The translations under genes were made by a program, and so were the position numbers. This document shows positions 12,653 through 24,498 of a stretch of DNA of 64,000 nucleotides, one piece after another (position 1 is the first letter of the stretch; each line of letters begins with the position of its first letter). This DNA comes from Sanghuangporus weigelae. Taxonomy: Eukaryota; Basidiomycota; Agaricomycetes; Hymenochaetales; Hymenochaetaceae. A model generated the notes under the pieces. The model had not been told where the DNA came from. It did no database searches and saw nothing but the letters and a program-made list of their open reading frames with translations. The stretch covers positions 2,649,099 to 2,713,098 of the forward strand of contig CP137323.1 of NCBI GenBank assembly GCA_033182465.1, in the 5' to 3' direction.

Positions 12653-13655
12653 TTAGTTCTCGTCGGTGTAGGCTCGTTTCTAAAAAGCAGCAAAATGGGG
12701 ACTCTGTGGCGAGAAGGGGATATTCAAAACGTACCGAAAATCTATAATGCGTGCCTTCTGCAGTTTGATCAATCGCATTTATCTCATTCTGCGACAGGTC
12801 CGGAATGCTTTCAGCATCGAGGTACTCCTTAAGACGCCATTCTTTCGTAGACGTCGTTACAGCGATCATGTTCTTCGACTCTACCCACTTGAACAATAGC
12901 TGATTCGGTGTCGCCGCTTCGCCGCGCGCGTTTGCTATTGACTCGAGAACGGATTTGATCTGGGCACATATCGGCAGGATTGCAGAGTGCTTGTCGGGAT
13001 CGGGGAACAGGGGACGTAAAGATCCCCAGGAGGCAACGATGATACTGTGCTTCTTGCAGTAGGAAAGCAGCGGTTCGAGGTGACTGGATACGAGAAGGTG
13101 GTATTCTATCTGTCGTGTCTGATTAGATCAAGAGAAATGTGTGATGACGCTCCCGAGGCTCACCTGATTTATGACAGGCTTCTCCAATCCAAGTTCTATG
13201 ACTTCGTCGAGATCCTTAACATTGAAGTTACTAACTCCGATACTACGGGCAAGGCCTTTCTTTTTTACGTCAATCATTTCGAGCCAGGCTTGCTTCATGC
13301 CTCCCGGACGGTCTCGTACAAGATACGGAGCATGTACAAGATACAAATCGACATACTCCAGCTGGAGCTTCTTCAAACTATCGCGCAGATTTCCTTCAAC
13401 AGTACCCCCCGGTGGTATCGCATCGAGCTTAGTCGTAATATAAAGTGATTCGCGTGGTACTCCCGACGATGCGATTGCATCTCCAACGTCCTCTTCGTTT
13501 TTGTACATTGCTGCAGTGTCAATGTGCGTGAATCCCAGCGAGAGGGCTAAAGCACAGGCATCTTTGCAACTTTTCTGGAAGAATGCTGTCCCAGTACCGA
13601 AGGCAATCCAGGGGATCTGAGCACCGTCTGAGAGTGAGACGGTTTTGACTGGCAT
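12653..13655 (-). CDS. Aldo-keto reductase (copy 1 of a tandem pair)
   Basis: Three exons, complement(join(12653..12679,12735..13109,13164..13655)), encode 297 aa, typical for the AKR superfamily of NAD(P)H-dependent carbonyl reductases with a TIM-barrel fold. The catalytic tetrad is visible: Asp46 and Tyr51 in HIDTAAMY, Lys76 in ITTKLD and His108 in LYLVHAP. The barrel motif ARSIGVSNFNVKDL and the cofactor-loop segment IAVTTSTKEWRLKEYL (normally IPKS-like) follow. The last intron is 54 nt and adds a short tail ending YTDEN. The neighbouring copy at 14314-15317 has the same exon phases and nearly identical exon lengths, so the two arose by tandem duplication. The substrate cannot be told from sequence. 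This copy has no lesion. Confidence 0.93.
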
Positions 13656-14313
13656 GGCGAAGACGAGGACAAGTTTACTGCGAAAAGGAGGTGGTCATTA
13701 GAATCCGAGAATCAGGCGACCTTTTATACTATACAAAACTTTCCATAGCGAAAGGTAGAATATAAGTCACGGAGCTTTTGCGACCAATCAATCGTTCAGT
13801 TGAGCTCTCGGAGAAGCTGAGGCCATCTGTAGCAACAACCAATGAGAAAATCGATACGAAAGTCACGGTTTGATGGTCATGGGACGCGAATATTGGGTGT
13901 ATCCATATCGCAACATTGCGTTGCCTTTTGCAAAGGCTACATCCAATCAGGGCGCTTGCCATTATTTGAATCGACAAGAAAATACATTTTCTTTGAATGC
14001 GATATTGATCTCGCTCGCAAGGGACGCAGGCCAAGATAAAAGGCATCACCGTGATCAAAATTGAAGACGAGGATGGCATAATATGTATTATAATATCGGT
14101 GTTCTGATCATGCGTGTGTTCCAGATTGGATCCATCTAGGCGTTTAAACAGACTTAACAAACATACACTAATTTCGTCTTTGGCAAAGTACGTCAAATTA
14201 AATCCGGCCACACTACTCCTACTGGGACAGTTCTTGGCTAAGCCGCTATAGCAAAGGAAAAGAAAGGAAAAGAAAAGATCAGGATCCTTTAACTACAACA
14301 ACAAGCATACCCA
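13656..14313. other. Intergenic spacer between the tandem aldo-keto reductases
   Basis: This 0.66-kb stretch should contain the promoter of copy 1 and the terminator of copy 2. Open frames on both strands are short and unrecognisable. Confidence 0.5.
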
Positions 14314-15317
14314 CTAACACTCGTCGATGAAGGACCCGAGTTTCTGAAATTCATTAGTCAGGAGTATCGTCACGAATGAGGGAGAATTGAACAAACCTCA
14401 AAACGATAATGCGCGCCTCCCGTAGATTGCTCCATCTTATCTATCTCTTCCTGCTAGAGGTCGCTAAGGTTATCAGTCTCGTGATACTCTTTCAAACGCC
14501 AATCCTTAGTGGAGGTCGTTACGGCAATCGCGCCCTTCGCCTCGAGCCATTTGAACAAGACTTGATTTGGAGTCACAGAGTCTCCGCATGCTTTTGCGAT
14601 CGAGTCGAGTACGGACTTCAGCTGGGCACAGGTCAGCAAGATGCTAGCATCATTCGTACGGTCTGGGAATAGAGGGCGCAATGAACCCCAGGCGGCCATT
14701 CTGATCCCGTGCTTCTGCGAAAAGGCAAGGAGAGGTTCCGGACGCTTCGCGACGAAGACGTGATACTCCATCTAAGTTCCACTGTCAGTGGCTGGAACAA
14801 ACAATATGTGCTGTGGCAACCTCACCTGATTAACAACAGGTTTCTCAAGTCCAAGTTTGATGATCTCCTCGAGAAACTTCTTACTAAAGTTGCATACACC
14901 GATGCTGCGTGTGAGACCCTTTTTCTTTATCTCCACCATTTCACGCCAAACCTGCTTCAAGCCACCGGCGCGTTGAAGGAAAAGGATGGGTGCGTGAATA
15001 AGATACAGATCGACATATTCCAGCCGTAATTTCTTCAGGCTATTGCGCAGGTTCCCTTCCACCGTTCCGTCTGGCGGTATGACGTCAAGCTTGGTGGTCA
15101 CATATAAGGACTCGCGTGATACGCCCAAGGAAGCGATTGCTTCACCAACGTCCTCTTCATTCCCATATCTCGCCGCTGTATCAATGTGAGTGAAACATAA
15201 GGAGAGGGCCATCGCGCAACCATCTTTGCAGCTTTTATGATTGAAAGCCGTCCCAGTACCGAAGGCGATCCACGGGATTTGGGAGTTGTCTGAGAGGGTT
15301 ATGGTCTTCGGCGCCAT
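14314..15317 (-). pseudogene. Aldo-keto reductase (copy 2), interrupted by an in-frame stop
   Basis: The structure mirrors copy 1: complement(join(14314..14343,14397..14771,14826..15317)). ATG 15317 (MAPKTITLSDN) aligns with the copy 1 start. A further in-frame ATG at 15347 is less likely. Asp46, Tyr51, Lys76 and His108 are all conserved. Codon 270 is TAG (14454-14456), exactly where copy 1 has the Ser codon before NEINAIDQ. Beyond the stop the frame continues as QEEIDKMEQ...GGAHYRFE, through an intron with a weak GTTTGT donor, to a 30-nt last exon ending at a stop. The coding potential downstream shows that the stop is recent. The product would be a 269-aa protein lacking the C-terminal tail that normally contributes to the substrate pocket. 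It could retain partial function, but more likely it is a young pseudogene. Confidence 0.85.
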
Positions 15318-16614
15318 AATGAAACTATTTCGACTACGATATGCCACCCGACTCCCACCGAAGCATATATGTACTTTCTCCTTTAAATGAGGTCCTTCAG
15401 TGACGTAGCTAAATCAAAGGAACGTACCGGAAAACGTTCCATAAAGAGGCAATTTGTGAAGTCATGAAACTTTGGGGATACCAATAGCTCGTCGAATTCA
15501 AGCGCTCGAGTGATCGGTGCCTTGCAAAATTGGGAAAGTGAGCCAATCCAAAAACCATCTTTGAAAGTCACGGTCTGGGATAACCTCAGTACCACAAATC
15601 AGGCCATCAGGGCCGCCTTGGACACGGAGGAGGACGGGTTGGAGATAGTAGCAGTAAATCTGCCAAAGGACTCGTTCCGTGTATAGAAATGAAGGAATGT
15701 TTCAGACCAATTCGCAGTCATCAGTTATGATCACGTCGCCATTATCCGCAACAGCAGTTCTGCAAGAGCACAAGTAGATCATCTGAGTCTGAGCAATAAA
15801 GGGCAGCACAGGTAAACTGATATGAGCGGCGAGGATACCCAGACAGTCGAGAGAAATGTGTCCTCCAAATCGAAGCGTTCCAGCCCTTGGAACAACAGAC
15901 GATACATCTGTAGCTTACCGACGACCGCCATGCTTGCACTTCCCGCAAGAGATGATGGACGAACTTCCCGTATAAGTACCTTCAATCCTGTCCATTGTTG
16001 TAAACACGAAATGAACCATCATTGATCGAATGGGTCTGTACTGCTGGGTCTCGACGGCGGTGAGACTACACGCAATTTGCTTGATGATGCACTTGATGCA
16101 GAGGCAATGAACAAGATACTGTGAAATCAAGGTAGCATAGAACAGAGTTTCGCCCCATATGTGGCTAAGTGAAGATGTCGTCTCGTCAATCCTCACTTTA
16201 CATAATGCAGATACTCTTTTCGGTATTTCGAGAGCGATCACGAGTCGTCCTGGCCCTACCACCGTAACAATCCCCACACCATTTTTACACCGTGCTTCGA
16301 GATGCTGTGTAGAGTCTCTACCATACTAGGGGCCCTCTTTTGCCATATTTTGGACTTAAGGGCATCTCGTCATTCTACTACCGGGCTCGGATACATTATC
16401 GATGATTGATTGTTACGATGAATGAATGTCAGGAGGCTCGGTTTGAACCAACCTTGTAAGTCTTGTACAGAGGAAACAATGTCTCCCACAGAACATGGGG
16501 GATAAGCTACTGCTATATAGTCTGGATCAAGGAGCCTGTAGAATCACTGCCTAAGGCGGATTCTCATAAATATTCGATACCGGTATTGCCAAACCTTCAC
16601 CCACCAAGCCAGCA
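15318..16614. other. Intergenic, no gene seen
   Basis: This 1.3-kb stretch separates the divergently transcribed aldo-keto reductase copy 2 and the RNase III-like gene, and should hold both promoters. A minus-strand frame near 15780-15985 is open but unsupported. Confidence 0.5.
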
Positions 16615-17686
16615 ATGTCTTCTGCGAAGCTACCTCTTCCGCCTTTAGTAACTGGGGATAGACTCCTGGAAATTTTCTCTCATATGCTGCTTCAGAATGA
16701 AGTGATAGCAGATAATCAGTCTCTCTTCGAAATGGGATGGACAGCACTTGATCTTGCGACTACAATGTACATTTTATCGAAGAAGCCAATGGTCGCTCCG
16801 GACGAGATTCCTGTGTGTCATTTCGTAATATGGAAATAGTTTTAATTTGCTTATCTTTTTTCCATTTTCCGTTTGTTTCTTCAGACATTTCGAAGCGTCA
16901 TTTTATCAGATGAAAATTTCGAGGCATGGGTGGCGCATTATGGCCTGCGTCAACAGCTTCACAATCTCCAAGAAATCAATACAGCAAACGCAGAAGTAGT
17001 GAGCAATAGATCTTTGTAACCCCATCAATTACAATCAGATCCCCATTATTCTTTGATCGCATCAGGACGCCAAACATATTTTTCAAGCATACATTGGTGC
17101 TGTCGCAGCGCAAGCTGGAATTGACGTTGCGACAAGTTGGACCATCGAGCTCATGAGTTCTCAAGATATGACTCTGCCTGTGGCTCCTGCGGGTAATCGT
17201 CCTCGAGCAGAACCAGCAACAGTTGAAGGTATTTCTTGTCTGTAACTTCATCTTCACTTCTGATCCACTTGGTCTGTCGCTTGTACCCCGGAAGACTTCA
17301 ATATGGAACAGGGTAGAAACACAGTCGATATAGTGCAAGGTAAGGTTCCTATGTTGTAGGAGCTAACTTGGCTGAAATTTCGAGTGTAGAAGTTAAAAAT
17401 TTCCTGGAAGAAGTCAATAAACAGTGCGGTCAAGAGCATCTTTGCGTCAAATATCAAGCCGAGAACCATGCAAGTCAGCATACTCCGCTTTGGGTTGTCA
17501 TATGCATTAGTTAGTATATCAGCCCCTCTTGTTCTTCACACACCAGCAGCCAATGGGACAATGTACTGATGACTGTATATCCTAGTAAATGGCGTGGTCA
17601 AAGGCGAGGGACAAGGATCGAGCAAACGCATCGCCAAAGAAGCAGCAGCTAAACAGGCATATGCCGCTATGGGATGGGCAGCATGA
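16615..17686 (+). CDS. Small RNase III-like plus double-stranded RNA-binding domain protein, probably catalytically dead
   Basis: Six exons, join(16615..16812,16885..16998,17066..17228,17295..17339,17390..17509,17586..17686), encode 246 aa. The first half resembles an RNase III domain: LFEMGWTALDLATTMYILS is in the place of the family signature LEFLGDAVL. It continues with a region like the helix after it (TFRSVILSDENFEAWVAHYGL) and then DAKHIFQAYIGAVAAQAG, in place of DxFEAxxGA. The C-terminal 65 residues (VKNFLEEVNKQCG to KEAAAKQAYAAMGW) are a dsRBD with the basic SSKRIAKEAAAKQA helix. The signature Asp is replaced by Trp and the second-motif Glu by Gln, so metal-dependent cleavage is unlikely. 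The architecture recalls mitochondrial ribosomal proteins of the mL44/MRPL3 type. An RNA-silencing accessory role is the alternative. Confidence 0.8.
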
Positions 17687-18013
17687 CACTCGCTATCCCA
17701 TGGACGTGGTTATTACTATTCCTCTTTCCATAGACTAGCTAGCCGCGTTTCATTAATATTGGTGGTCAAGTTTGGTATTCAGTCACAAATTAAGATACGT
17801 AAAGTTATCCAAACCTGACTCCAAGCAAAGTGCCTCAAGAATAATAAGTAATATGATGCTCCTAAACCGTGGGAGGGAGGTTGGTAGTCACCTAAAAATG
17901 TAGACAAGCTATTTTGGGCCATGCGTAAAATTAAATGTTCCGCAAAAGCAACTTGGCGCCACAGACCGATGAGCGTCATCAAAGACTAATTTAATGAACT
18001 AGTACTGCGAGGT
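17687..18013. other. Intergenic, convergent 3' ends
   Basis: About 330 nt between the RNase III-like gene and the F-box/LRR pseudogene, which converge here. No gene seen. Confidence 0.6.
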
Positions 18014-21000
18014 TTAATGGGAAGATCCTGGAGCAGCTTCGTAACCCTCTTCGGTCGTCCGATACTTCATCAACCAATAAGCATCAAAGCTGCAAAAATC
18101 CCTTTCTGTGCGCCACGCCGCCCGTGTCAGGCTCCAGGGCGTGATGACATCTTCTTCGTCAGGACCGAACAAGGTGATATCGTACATCTGTCCATCCAGA
18201 CAAAATTGCTTCAGACGGCATCCACTGTGCAGAAGCACCAGTTCTTCTATACAAGGCGTGTGATATGTCTTTAAGACGGTTTCTTCCGGACGGCCTGAAG
18301 ATAGAGAAACGAACGAACAATTCTGAAGCCCTGTCGTCCAACCTTCCATTGGAAAGTCGGAAAGGCCTCCTAATCGCAAAGCTGTACACGACCCCTTCAA
18401 CTGCGCATGCTCGCTTATCCTCTCCAGCGCCTTACGCATGTCGATTTTAGTCGACTTGGGCATGATGATTCCAAGTGCTCGCACACCCTCTAATGTACAT
18501 ACAGCATCTACGATGTCAGAGAACCACATGAAATTCCTAGATATGTTGTCACTGGTGCCAATGTCTTCGAAGTCATTCGAGCACGAAAAATCAAAACCGG
18601 ATAGATTTCTATGAAGACGGACGAATTCGAGAAGGTCTTTTGCCACCATTCGCATATTTGGGGACACGCCGTATGGATCGTCATCATCAAGTAGATATGC
18701 GACTCTTCGTTCGATCCAGATTTTCAGGTATTTAAGCCGAGGAAGCTTATCTGCTGCGCACGGCAACCAGTTCAAAGATCGAGCGTCCAGTAGAGTAAGG
18801 ACCTCGAGGGCGGACGTCTCCTGAAGCAATGTTTCAAGCTCGTGAAAGTCGCCAACTTCACTGACGGCCAGGTGCGTTAGGTTAGCCGCAATGCCTGTAA
18901 GCAGCGTGCAAATATTCCGCATGGCATCACCACAGAGTGATAGTCTTTTCAAATAGCTCTGGTTTCGATTGAGGACGTCCCAGAATGCAGCATAGACGTA
19001 ACGCTGTGTAGTTGAACTTTCTACGTATGTCCTGCAGTCATAGACAGTCTCGATTGATTGAAGGCGGTTTAGTGTGCTTAGATCATGTGCAAATACCTCG
19101 TCGACGCTGTGAATGCAATGAGCTCTATAATCACAATAGAGAATGGCAGATCATGCTCACCTATCAACTTGCAGCGATAGTGATATCTTATCAGGGATAT
19201 TGTTCGCAATTTCGGCTGGAAGACGGAATCCAATCCAAGCGAAACGACGTAGATTCGCAAGTCTCTTCAGAGAGTGGTGGAGACAATCTAATCAACAATG
19301 TTAATATGTATGGGTGTCAACAAAAGCTCGAAACTTGCATTTCTCTTCAGAGAAACATCTCTTCTTGTTAACCCATATTATTCGAAGTTCCCGAATGAAG
19401 TGCGCAAAATCGAACTCGGTGCCGTCCACCAGTGGATTTGCTATTTTCTGAAGAACCTGTACGGACATATGTGCTAGGGCTCCGCACGTATCCGTACTTT
19501 ACGGGTACGGGCCGCATCGTATACGGATACGACCGTGTCCGTACTACTCTCTGGGAGGGGAATATACGGGCCGTATATGTGCGGCCGTGTCCGTCCCACA
19601 ACTTGCCAGAAATTGACGTATACGCCGTATACGCCGTATCCGGAGACTACCTATCACTCGGTAAGTCCAACAAGGAAATCGCATAAAATCACAGAGTATT
19701 TTATCCGGTGCTCATTCATTTCATCCTTATCTAGGCAAAAGGTCCAAATCAAGCATTTCTCGGACCAATTCAGGCCTTGCTAGGGTCCGACAACAGTTTT
19801 CTCATGGTATTAGGTAAATGATTCCTTATCTAATCTCTTTTCAAATCACTAGTACTTACTAACCGGGCTCGAAGTGAACTGATTTTACACCAATCTGTGT
19901 TGATAATGTAATATAGATCAATCAAAATAATTTTCTAAATGACCCTTCGGTTGAAATGAGATATTATAGATGGATTTGCCGTATATGGCGTATACGGTGT
20001 ATCTGGTGAAGAGTAAGACTAAAGCTTGGGAGCGTACGAAGTCGTTACGACCAGTTCCGCGGTATTCCGACTGGTTTCGCCCGGTTCCGACTGGTTTCGC
20101 TGGAGCGAGGGGACTTAGCAAGAACGCCATAGTCTAAATGGCACGTGCACCGTTCCGTGATCGGCCATCATATAAGACATGGCGGAAGAATCACGCGACG
20201 ATCCTACACACGTCAATCACAAGTCTCCGGATCCCGGATCCGTACTCCTGACAAAGAGATTTGACCCTGCAGCGTCGTCCACAGTCCCTCTCCCATTCAA
20301 AACGTCGCAGATTTGCCCTGTAAGGCTAGCCGAGGTCTTTCCAAGTCTTTTCCCCAAGTTCCGACTCGTTCCGCTCAAAGACACCCGGTTCCGAAGGCTT
20401 CGCTTATGATCTCACCTTTCTATATGCGTCCCGTTTATTTCTTTATGCTCTCGTTCCGACCATGCTTAGTATTGTTTCTTTCTATTTTATGTGTCCCTTA
20501 ACCATTCATATGCGCCCCTCTCCATGGTGGATAAGTGATATGCGTTCCCCTTTTTCTTACGGCTTATGTTTTCTGACCGATGGGAGGCTCAGTTTGGACG
20601 CTTAGTATAAATTTAGCACGACTCTCATAGTGGGCGGGAGAGTTCTGAGACGGTCTCTAGTCCCCCAGCTTCGAGTTCTTCTTGTTCATAGAAAACTCTC
20701 TCGTCTCTAAAGCATAATATACGATATTTCGTGTTCGGTACAGTCGATCGGTGACCTCTCTTCGCAGCAGAGCCGTTCGTACGTTCGTATAGTTCGCCTG
20801 GTTCGTATATAGGACCCATCCTGTCTCTGTCATCCGGATCGAAACTTCATTGCGTGTTCCGATCGGTTTCGCTGGTTTCGCCCGTAACCCAGTTACTTAG
20901 CGCGCCGCGTGCTTTCGGTCTCGTGACACCTTCCCCTCACCACTGTCGTCGGAAAAGGACACCATATTATCCCTTTCCATCACCGTAAAGTCCCTCCGTC

Positions 21001-21832
21001 TCTTGTATCACGTTAAGGTCGCTCAGTTACCGTCCCCGTCCTTCATATCGCGTTTCGAATCATTATGCCGCGTTCCGACACTTTAGACTCCGAGTGAGAT
21101 CGGCTGCCGTCGCTTCCCAGTGAGTTAGCACAGTCGATTAGTCACGTTCGAGTTGGTGGTTCGACTAGCGTAGCCTTAGTTAGATTAGTTTTTGTGCCTT
21201 GTGTAAGTCGGCTTTAGTCCAGAGCTCGCAGTTGAGCCGGAGAGTCGATTTAGCCTTTGCACCGCCACCATCAATCTCGGGAGAAGCCCATCCTCGGAAT
21301 CCTTCCTCGAGCGCTTCCCACGTGTTCCTCAGCCCTCATACAACCCTTCTCTCGTATATTCCATTATCCCTTCGTTTCCACTTGCCTTTGGTCTAGGTGT
21401 ATCTCTCTGCAAACTACTCAAAGGTATTCTAGGACAGCCCCTCGAACTTTATATTCCCTGTCCGGTATCAGAACGCACAAGGGAGTTTCACCGGGCATCC
21501 CGTAACTGTATCAGGTCCCAGAATCCCTTCATACGGCCCGTAAAAATACGACCGTCCCCACATGCAGTCTTCCTTTATACGGCCGTCCCCGTATACGGTT
21601 ACGTGCGGAGCCCTAATATGTGCTCGTTCTTTCTCAGTGTCCGAGGCATTGTCATCCATTACTCCAAAGCAGAGGGAAATCGATTCAAAGAGTTTCGGTA
21701 GTGTGAGAGCTCACAATCGGCGTGATGCAGATGAGATTCTCTCGAGATCATGCTTGTTCAGAAGCTCTATTATGGTATACAAGATGTCTGAAGGTATCGC
21801 AGAGTATGCATAAAACTGGAAGCGGTGGTCAT
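18014..21832 (-). pseudogene. F-box/leucine-rich-repeat gene disrupted by a hAT-like insertion
   Basis: The 3' part (18014-19280) reads as an LRR-type protein of the expanded Agaricomycete F-box family: SLKRLANLRRFAWIGF, LPAEIANNIPDKISLSLQ, SIETVYDC, then YLKRLSLCGDAMRNICTLL and further repeats to ...APGSSH. An intron lies at about 19130-19182. The 5' part lies beyond the 2.1-kb element. IPSDILYTIIELLNKHDLER (near 21797) is an F-box, followed by ISSASRRL, a TGA at 21711-21713, then ALTLPKLFESISL and MDDNASDTEKERAH up to the element at 21616. Removing the element and one target copy joins ERAH in frame to MSVQVLQKIANPLVDGTEFD. Besides the insertion there is the TGA (CGA expected) and an apparent one-base frameshift between ATG 21832 and the F-box. 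An intron starting GTGAGC at the TGA is the alternative reading, but it would remove the conserved LTLPKLFESISL block. Confidence 0.85.
19475..21615. mobile_element. hAT-like DNA transposon (non-autonomous), inserted in the F-box/LRR gene
   Basis: The 2141-bp element has perfect 16-bp terminal inverted repeats, TAGGGCTCCGCACGTA at 19475-19490 and its complement at 21600-21615. It is flanked by an 8-bp target duplication ATATGTGC at 19467-19474 and 21616-21623. The TAGGG start and 8-bp duplication are typical of the hAT superfamily. The sub-terminal regions are crowded with short palindromic motifs built from ACGGCCGTAT and GTATACGCCGTATAC, as expected for transposase-binding sites. The interior has internal repeats of the type GACTGGTTTCGC (about 20050-20105 and 20870-20890) but no frame that looks like a transposase. 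It would therefore depend on an element elsewhere. Perfect ends and target copies suggest a recent insertion. Confidence 0.9.
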
Positions 21833-21857
21833 GGCGACTCCAGAAAGGGATGAGTAT

Positions 21858-22632
21858 CCCACCCTCTTCTTCGGCTCCCGGCCCCACAGTGGGTCAAGGC
21901 GCGAGCCGCCCAATTACTTACCGCTTGCTGACGTTTCAGGGACTACTTCCACGAACGACATATTGCCGGCCTCAGTTACAGGTGCCGTCAGTGCTTCCTC
22001 CGCTTCCCGCCACTCGAAACTTGCACACATATCCTTTTAGACTGTGTGGTGACTGTTGACATCTGGTCCAAAGCTTGGGATGGGGACCCACCCTCAGATG
22101 AAGAGGTGTGGCTCCACCCGGACAACTGCGACCGCTTACTATGGTTCATCGCCAACTCCCGTCCTCTGGCCTTAACTGCGGCCATAGAGAATGAGTTGAC
22201 GGCCGACCTACCTGATCCTGGACCTCCTAAGCACCGTGACCGCCCTAACCCAGCGCTCGAGGCAGCCAGGACCCAGATTCGCGAGGAATTTCTCGCCGAA
22301 GGGAGAGCTCTTGAGGGCCCCTTCTTCGACCAAGCTTTCTTTACAGCACGGGTTCACATGATCTACTGGGCACACGGACCGCTCTAGGGCGTATGCAGGT
22401 AAGACCACCCCCTTCACCTTCTAATGACTATGGGCGAGCACCCATTTATGTTTGCTAGTATTTAGTTATAGACTGTCACCTCTACTATCAAGCTACTTTT
22501 ACCTTCACCACCTTCAGGCAGGCCTCCCTTGGACTTAGTAGTCTAGTCAGGCGGGAACTCTGTATCCCTGTGCACATGTATCTATTATAGCATCTGACGT
22601 GCAATACAAATCTTACTCAAAAAAAAAAAAAA
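21858..22632 (+). mobile_element. 5'-truncated LINE (non-LTR retrotransposon) 3' end with poly-A tail
   Basis: A 14-bp direct repeat AAAGGGATGAGTAT flanks the segment (21844-21857 and 22633-22646), and a run of about 17 A precedes the right copy. This is the signature of target-primed reverse transcription. A frame from about 21932 to 22387 encodes the C-terminal end of an ORF2-type polyprotein: CRQCFLRFPPLET then CTHILLDC gives the cysteine/histidine knuckle found after the reverse transcriptase in many fungal LINEs, followed by about 115 residues ending YWAHGPL. The reverse transcriptase core and endonuclease are missing. The copy sits about 25 nt upstream of the F-box pseudogene ATG on the opposite strand, so it probably also displaced that gene's promoter. 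Confidence 0.88.
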
Positions 22633-22646
22633 AAGGGATGAGTATG

Positions 22647-24498
22647 TATTCAGTTTCCGTGGGATAATCGACGGTCTCTTACGTAATAATTGCATACATA
22701 CCGAAGTTGAGGAGCAATTTAACTCGGGTCTTATGTTTTATTGAGCCGGAAGGCGCTTCAAAATGTTTTAGTAGAAGATAAAAGGAAGATACCTTAGACA
22801 AGCCTATGCAGGGCGAATCCCCGTTGACCAGTGTGTCTTCGAGTCAAAGTTGCAAGAGTCGATTTTGAAGAGACTATTTGGTTGCTCTATTCTCCAGGGT
22901 TTCGTGACAGCCTCGTCCCTGTCAGCACTGAAAGCAAAATTATTGAAATCGTACATCATTCTGTTGACGTGAGATTCATGGGCTAATAGCTCTCAAACAC
23001 AAAGCAGTTCTGATACGATATGTAGATTCAGATGTAATTCAAAGCCGCGAACTCCATTTGGAGGAAGCTGGGCAAACGCGTCCCCCGCGCATAAATGCAC
23101 CAGTTTTGGGGGGCAGACACGTTGGCCAAGTGTCCAGCATCCTCTAAAACGGTGATACGAGGTGGTACACAACGAGCGTAGAGTGACAGTCAATCGCACC
23201 TACCTGGTTGCAAGATGCTTGGAATCAACACGTTCGAATTGTTTGGTAGCTGAATAGGACCTTAGCAGGAAGGAAGCACTAAGTAAGTAATAAATATTAA
23301 TGACATTCCGGATGAAGAGGGAAGATACTACACGAGCTAGAGTAAGAGTCCATCGAGCAAGTCGACTACGACTAAAATCGAAGGTTTAGTCTGAGAAAGA
23401 TCATCTACTTCCAGTTTCCAGTAGATAAAAAGCATAGACAGGTAAATGGAAATAGGAGAATTTGATAACACCGAGGATCGAGTCGAACGGCCATCGTATT
23501 CGCTATGAAATGAGATATCAATTTGAAATTTGGACTATTTGCACTAGTCGCTCAGACTCGTCTGGATAGTGGAAAGATTGCGGGAAGACGTTCACGTTGT
23601 CTTGCCTTAGTGAGTTGAAGCTGCTAGATCCATCACCGCCAACATCCGCGGACATAAAGACGGTCTTGGCATGCGTATGACATCGGTAGCAAGTACATCC
23701 GAAAGCGCATTCAGTCGCTGATGACAGACAGCCAGCAGTAGCAAGTAAGAGTGGCGTTCGTCGGGAAGGTCCCGAGCAAGAATACATAAGCGCACAGGGC
23801 GCGGCGGGAGGTGCCCATGTGTGTCGTTTGGTGTGACGTGCGACGTCCACGGAGCGGCGCCATCGGCTAACAGCCAGACACTCGGCTGGAACGTCGTGTA
23901 TGTATTGCGCTCGAGACTAACTGCAAAGTGCGATCGGTCCGCATGGAAAGTGTCTGTCTGACCTCTGAGTCTGTATGCCCATTACTAACCCCAGTCGTCG
24001 AAGAAACTGCCGATAGGACGCGTACGCGAGCGCTTGCATTGTCTGTTGTGCGACCGGCAGAAGTGCGGAGGGCGCTGACATATGCGACCCTGGGTAGGAC
24101 ACGATGCACGGCCTGTCAAGCTTTGCTCTTTGGACACAGCATGTCACAGCATTGACTGAGTTACCGAGGTGGTGTATCTAATCGATCATTATTGCCTTTC
24201 TTGTCGAGTAGAGTATTGAGCCTCTCCAGGTAGGAAAATAGAGCTGCATGTCTTGTGCGCAAGAGTAGGCGTGGAAACCGCAGCATCGAGGAGAGTCGCT
24301 CAAGACCGGGTGTGTAGAGGACGGACGAGAGAAGAAAGGAGTGAATATTATTGCTTGAAATGGACGAGGAACAAGGTTGTAAGAACATCACGTGCTGATA
24401 TACCCGATATGGGATACATGCGACTGTAACTTACTGTAGAACTTAGAACTGCTTTCGTTCTCTCATCTTCACTTCACCTTTCCAGAGTAGCACCCGCA
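22647..24498. other. Intergenic, no gene seen
   Basis: This stretch runs from the LINE insertion to the region upstream of the G-alpha gene. Its left end should contain the original promoter of the broken F-box gene. No frame with recognisable motifs is found on either strand. GC content rises from about 23.6 kb. Confidence 0.5.

Noticed and set aside
19475-21615. Transposase gene inside the hAT-like element
   Set aside because: Frames inside are short and show no hAT dimerisation or RNase H-like motifs, so I treat the element as non-autonomous.
23518-24109. Minus-strand frames of 60-110 codons upstream of the G-alpha gene
   Set aside because: Cys/Arg/Ser-rich sequences without motifs in a GC-rich promoter-like region. 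No intron structure supports them.
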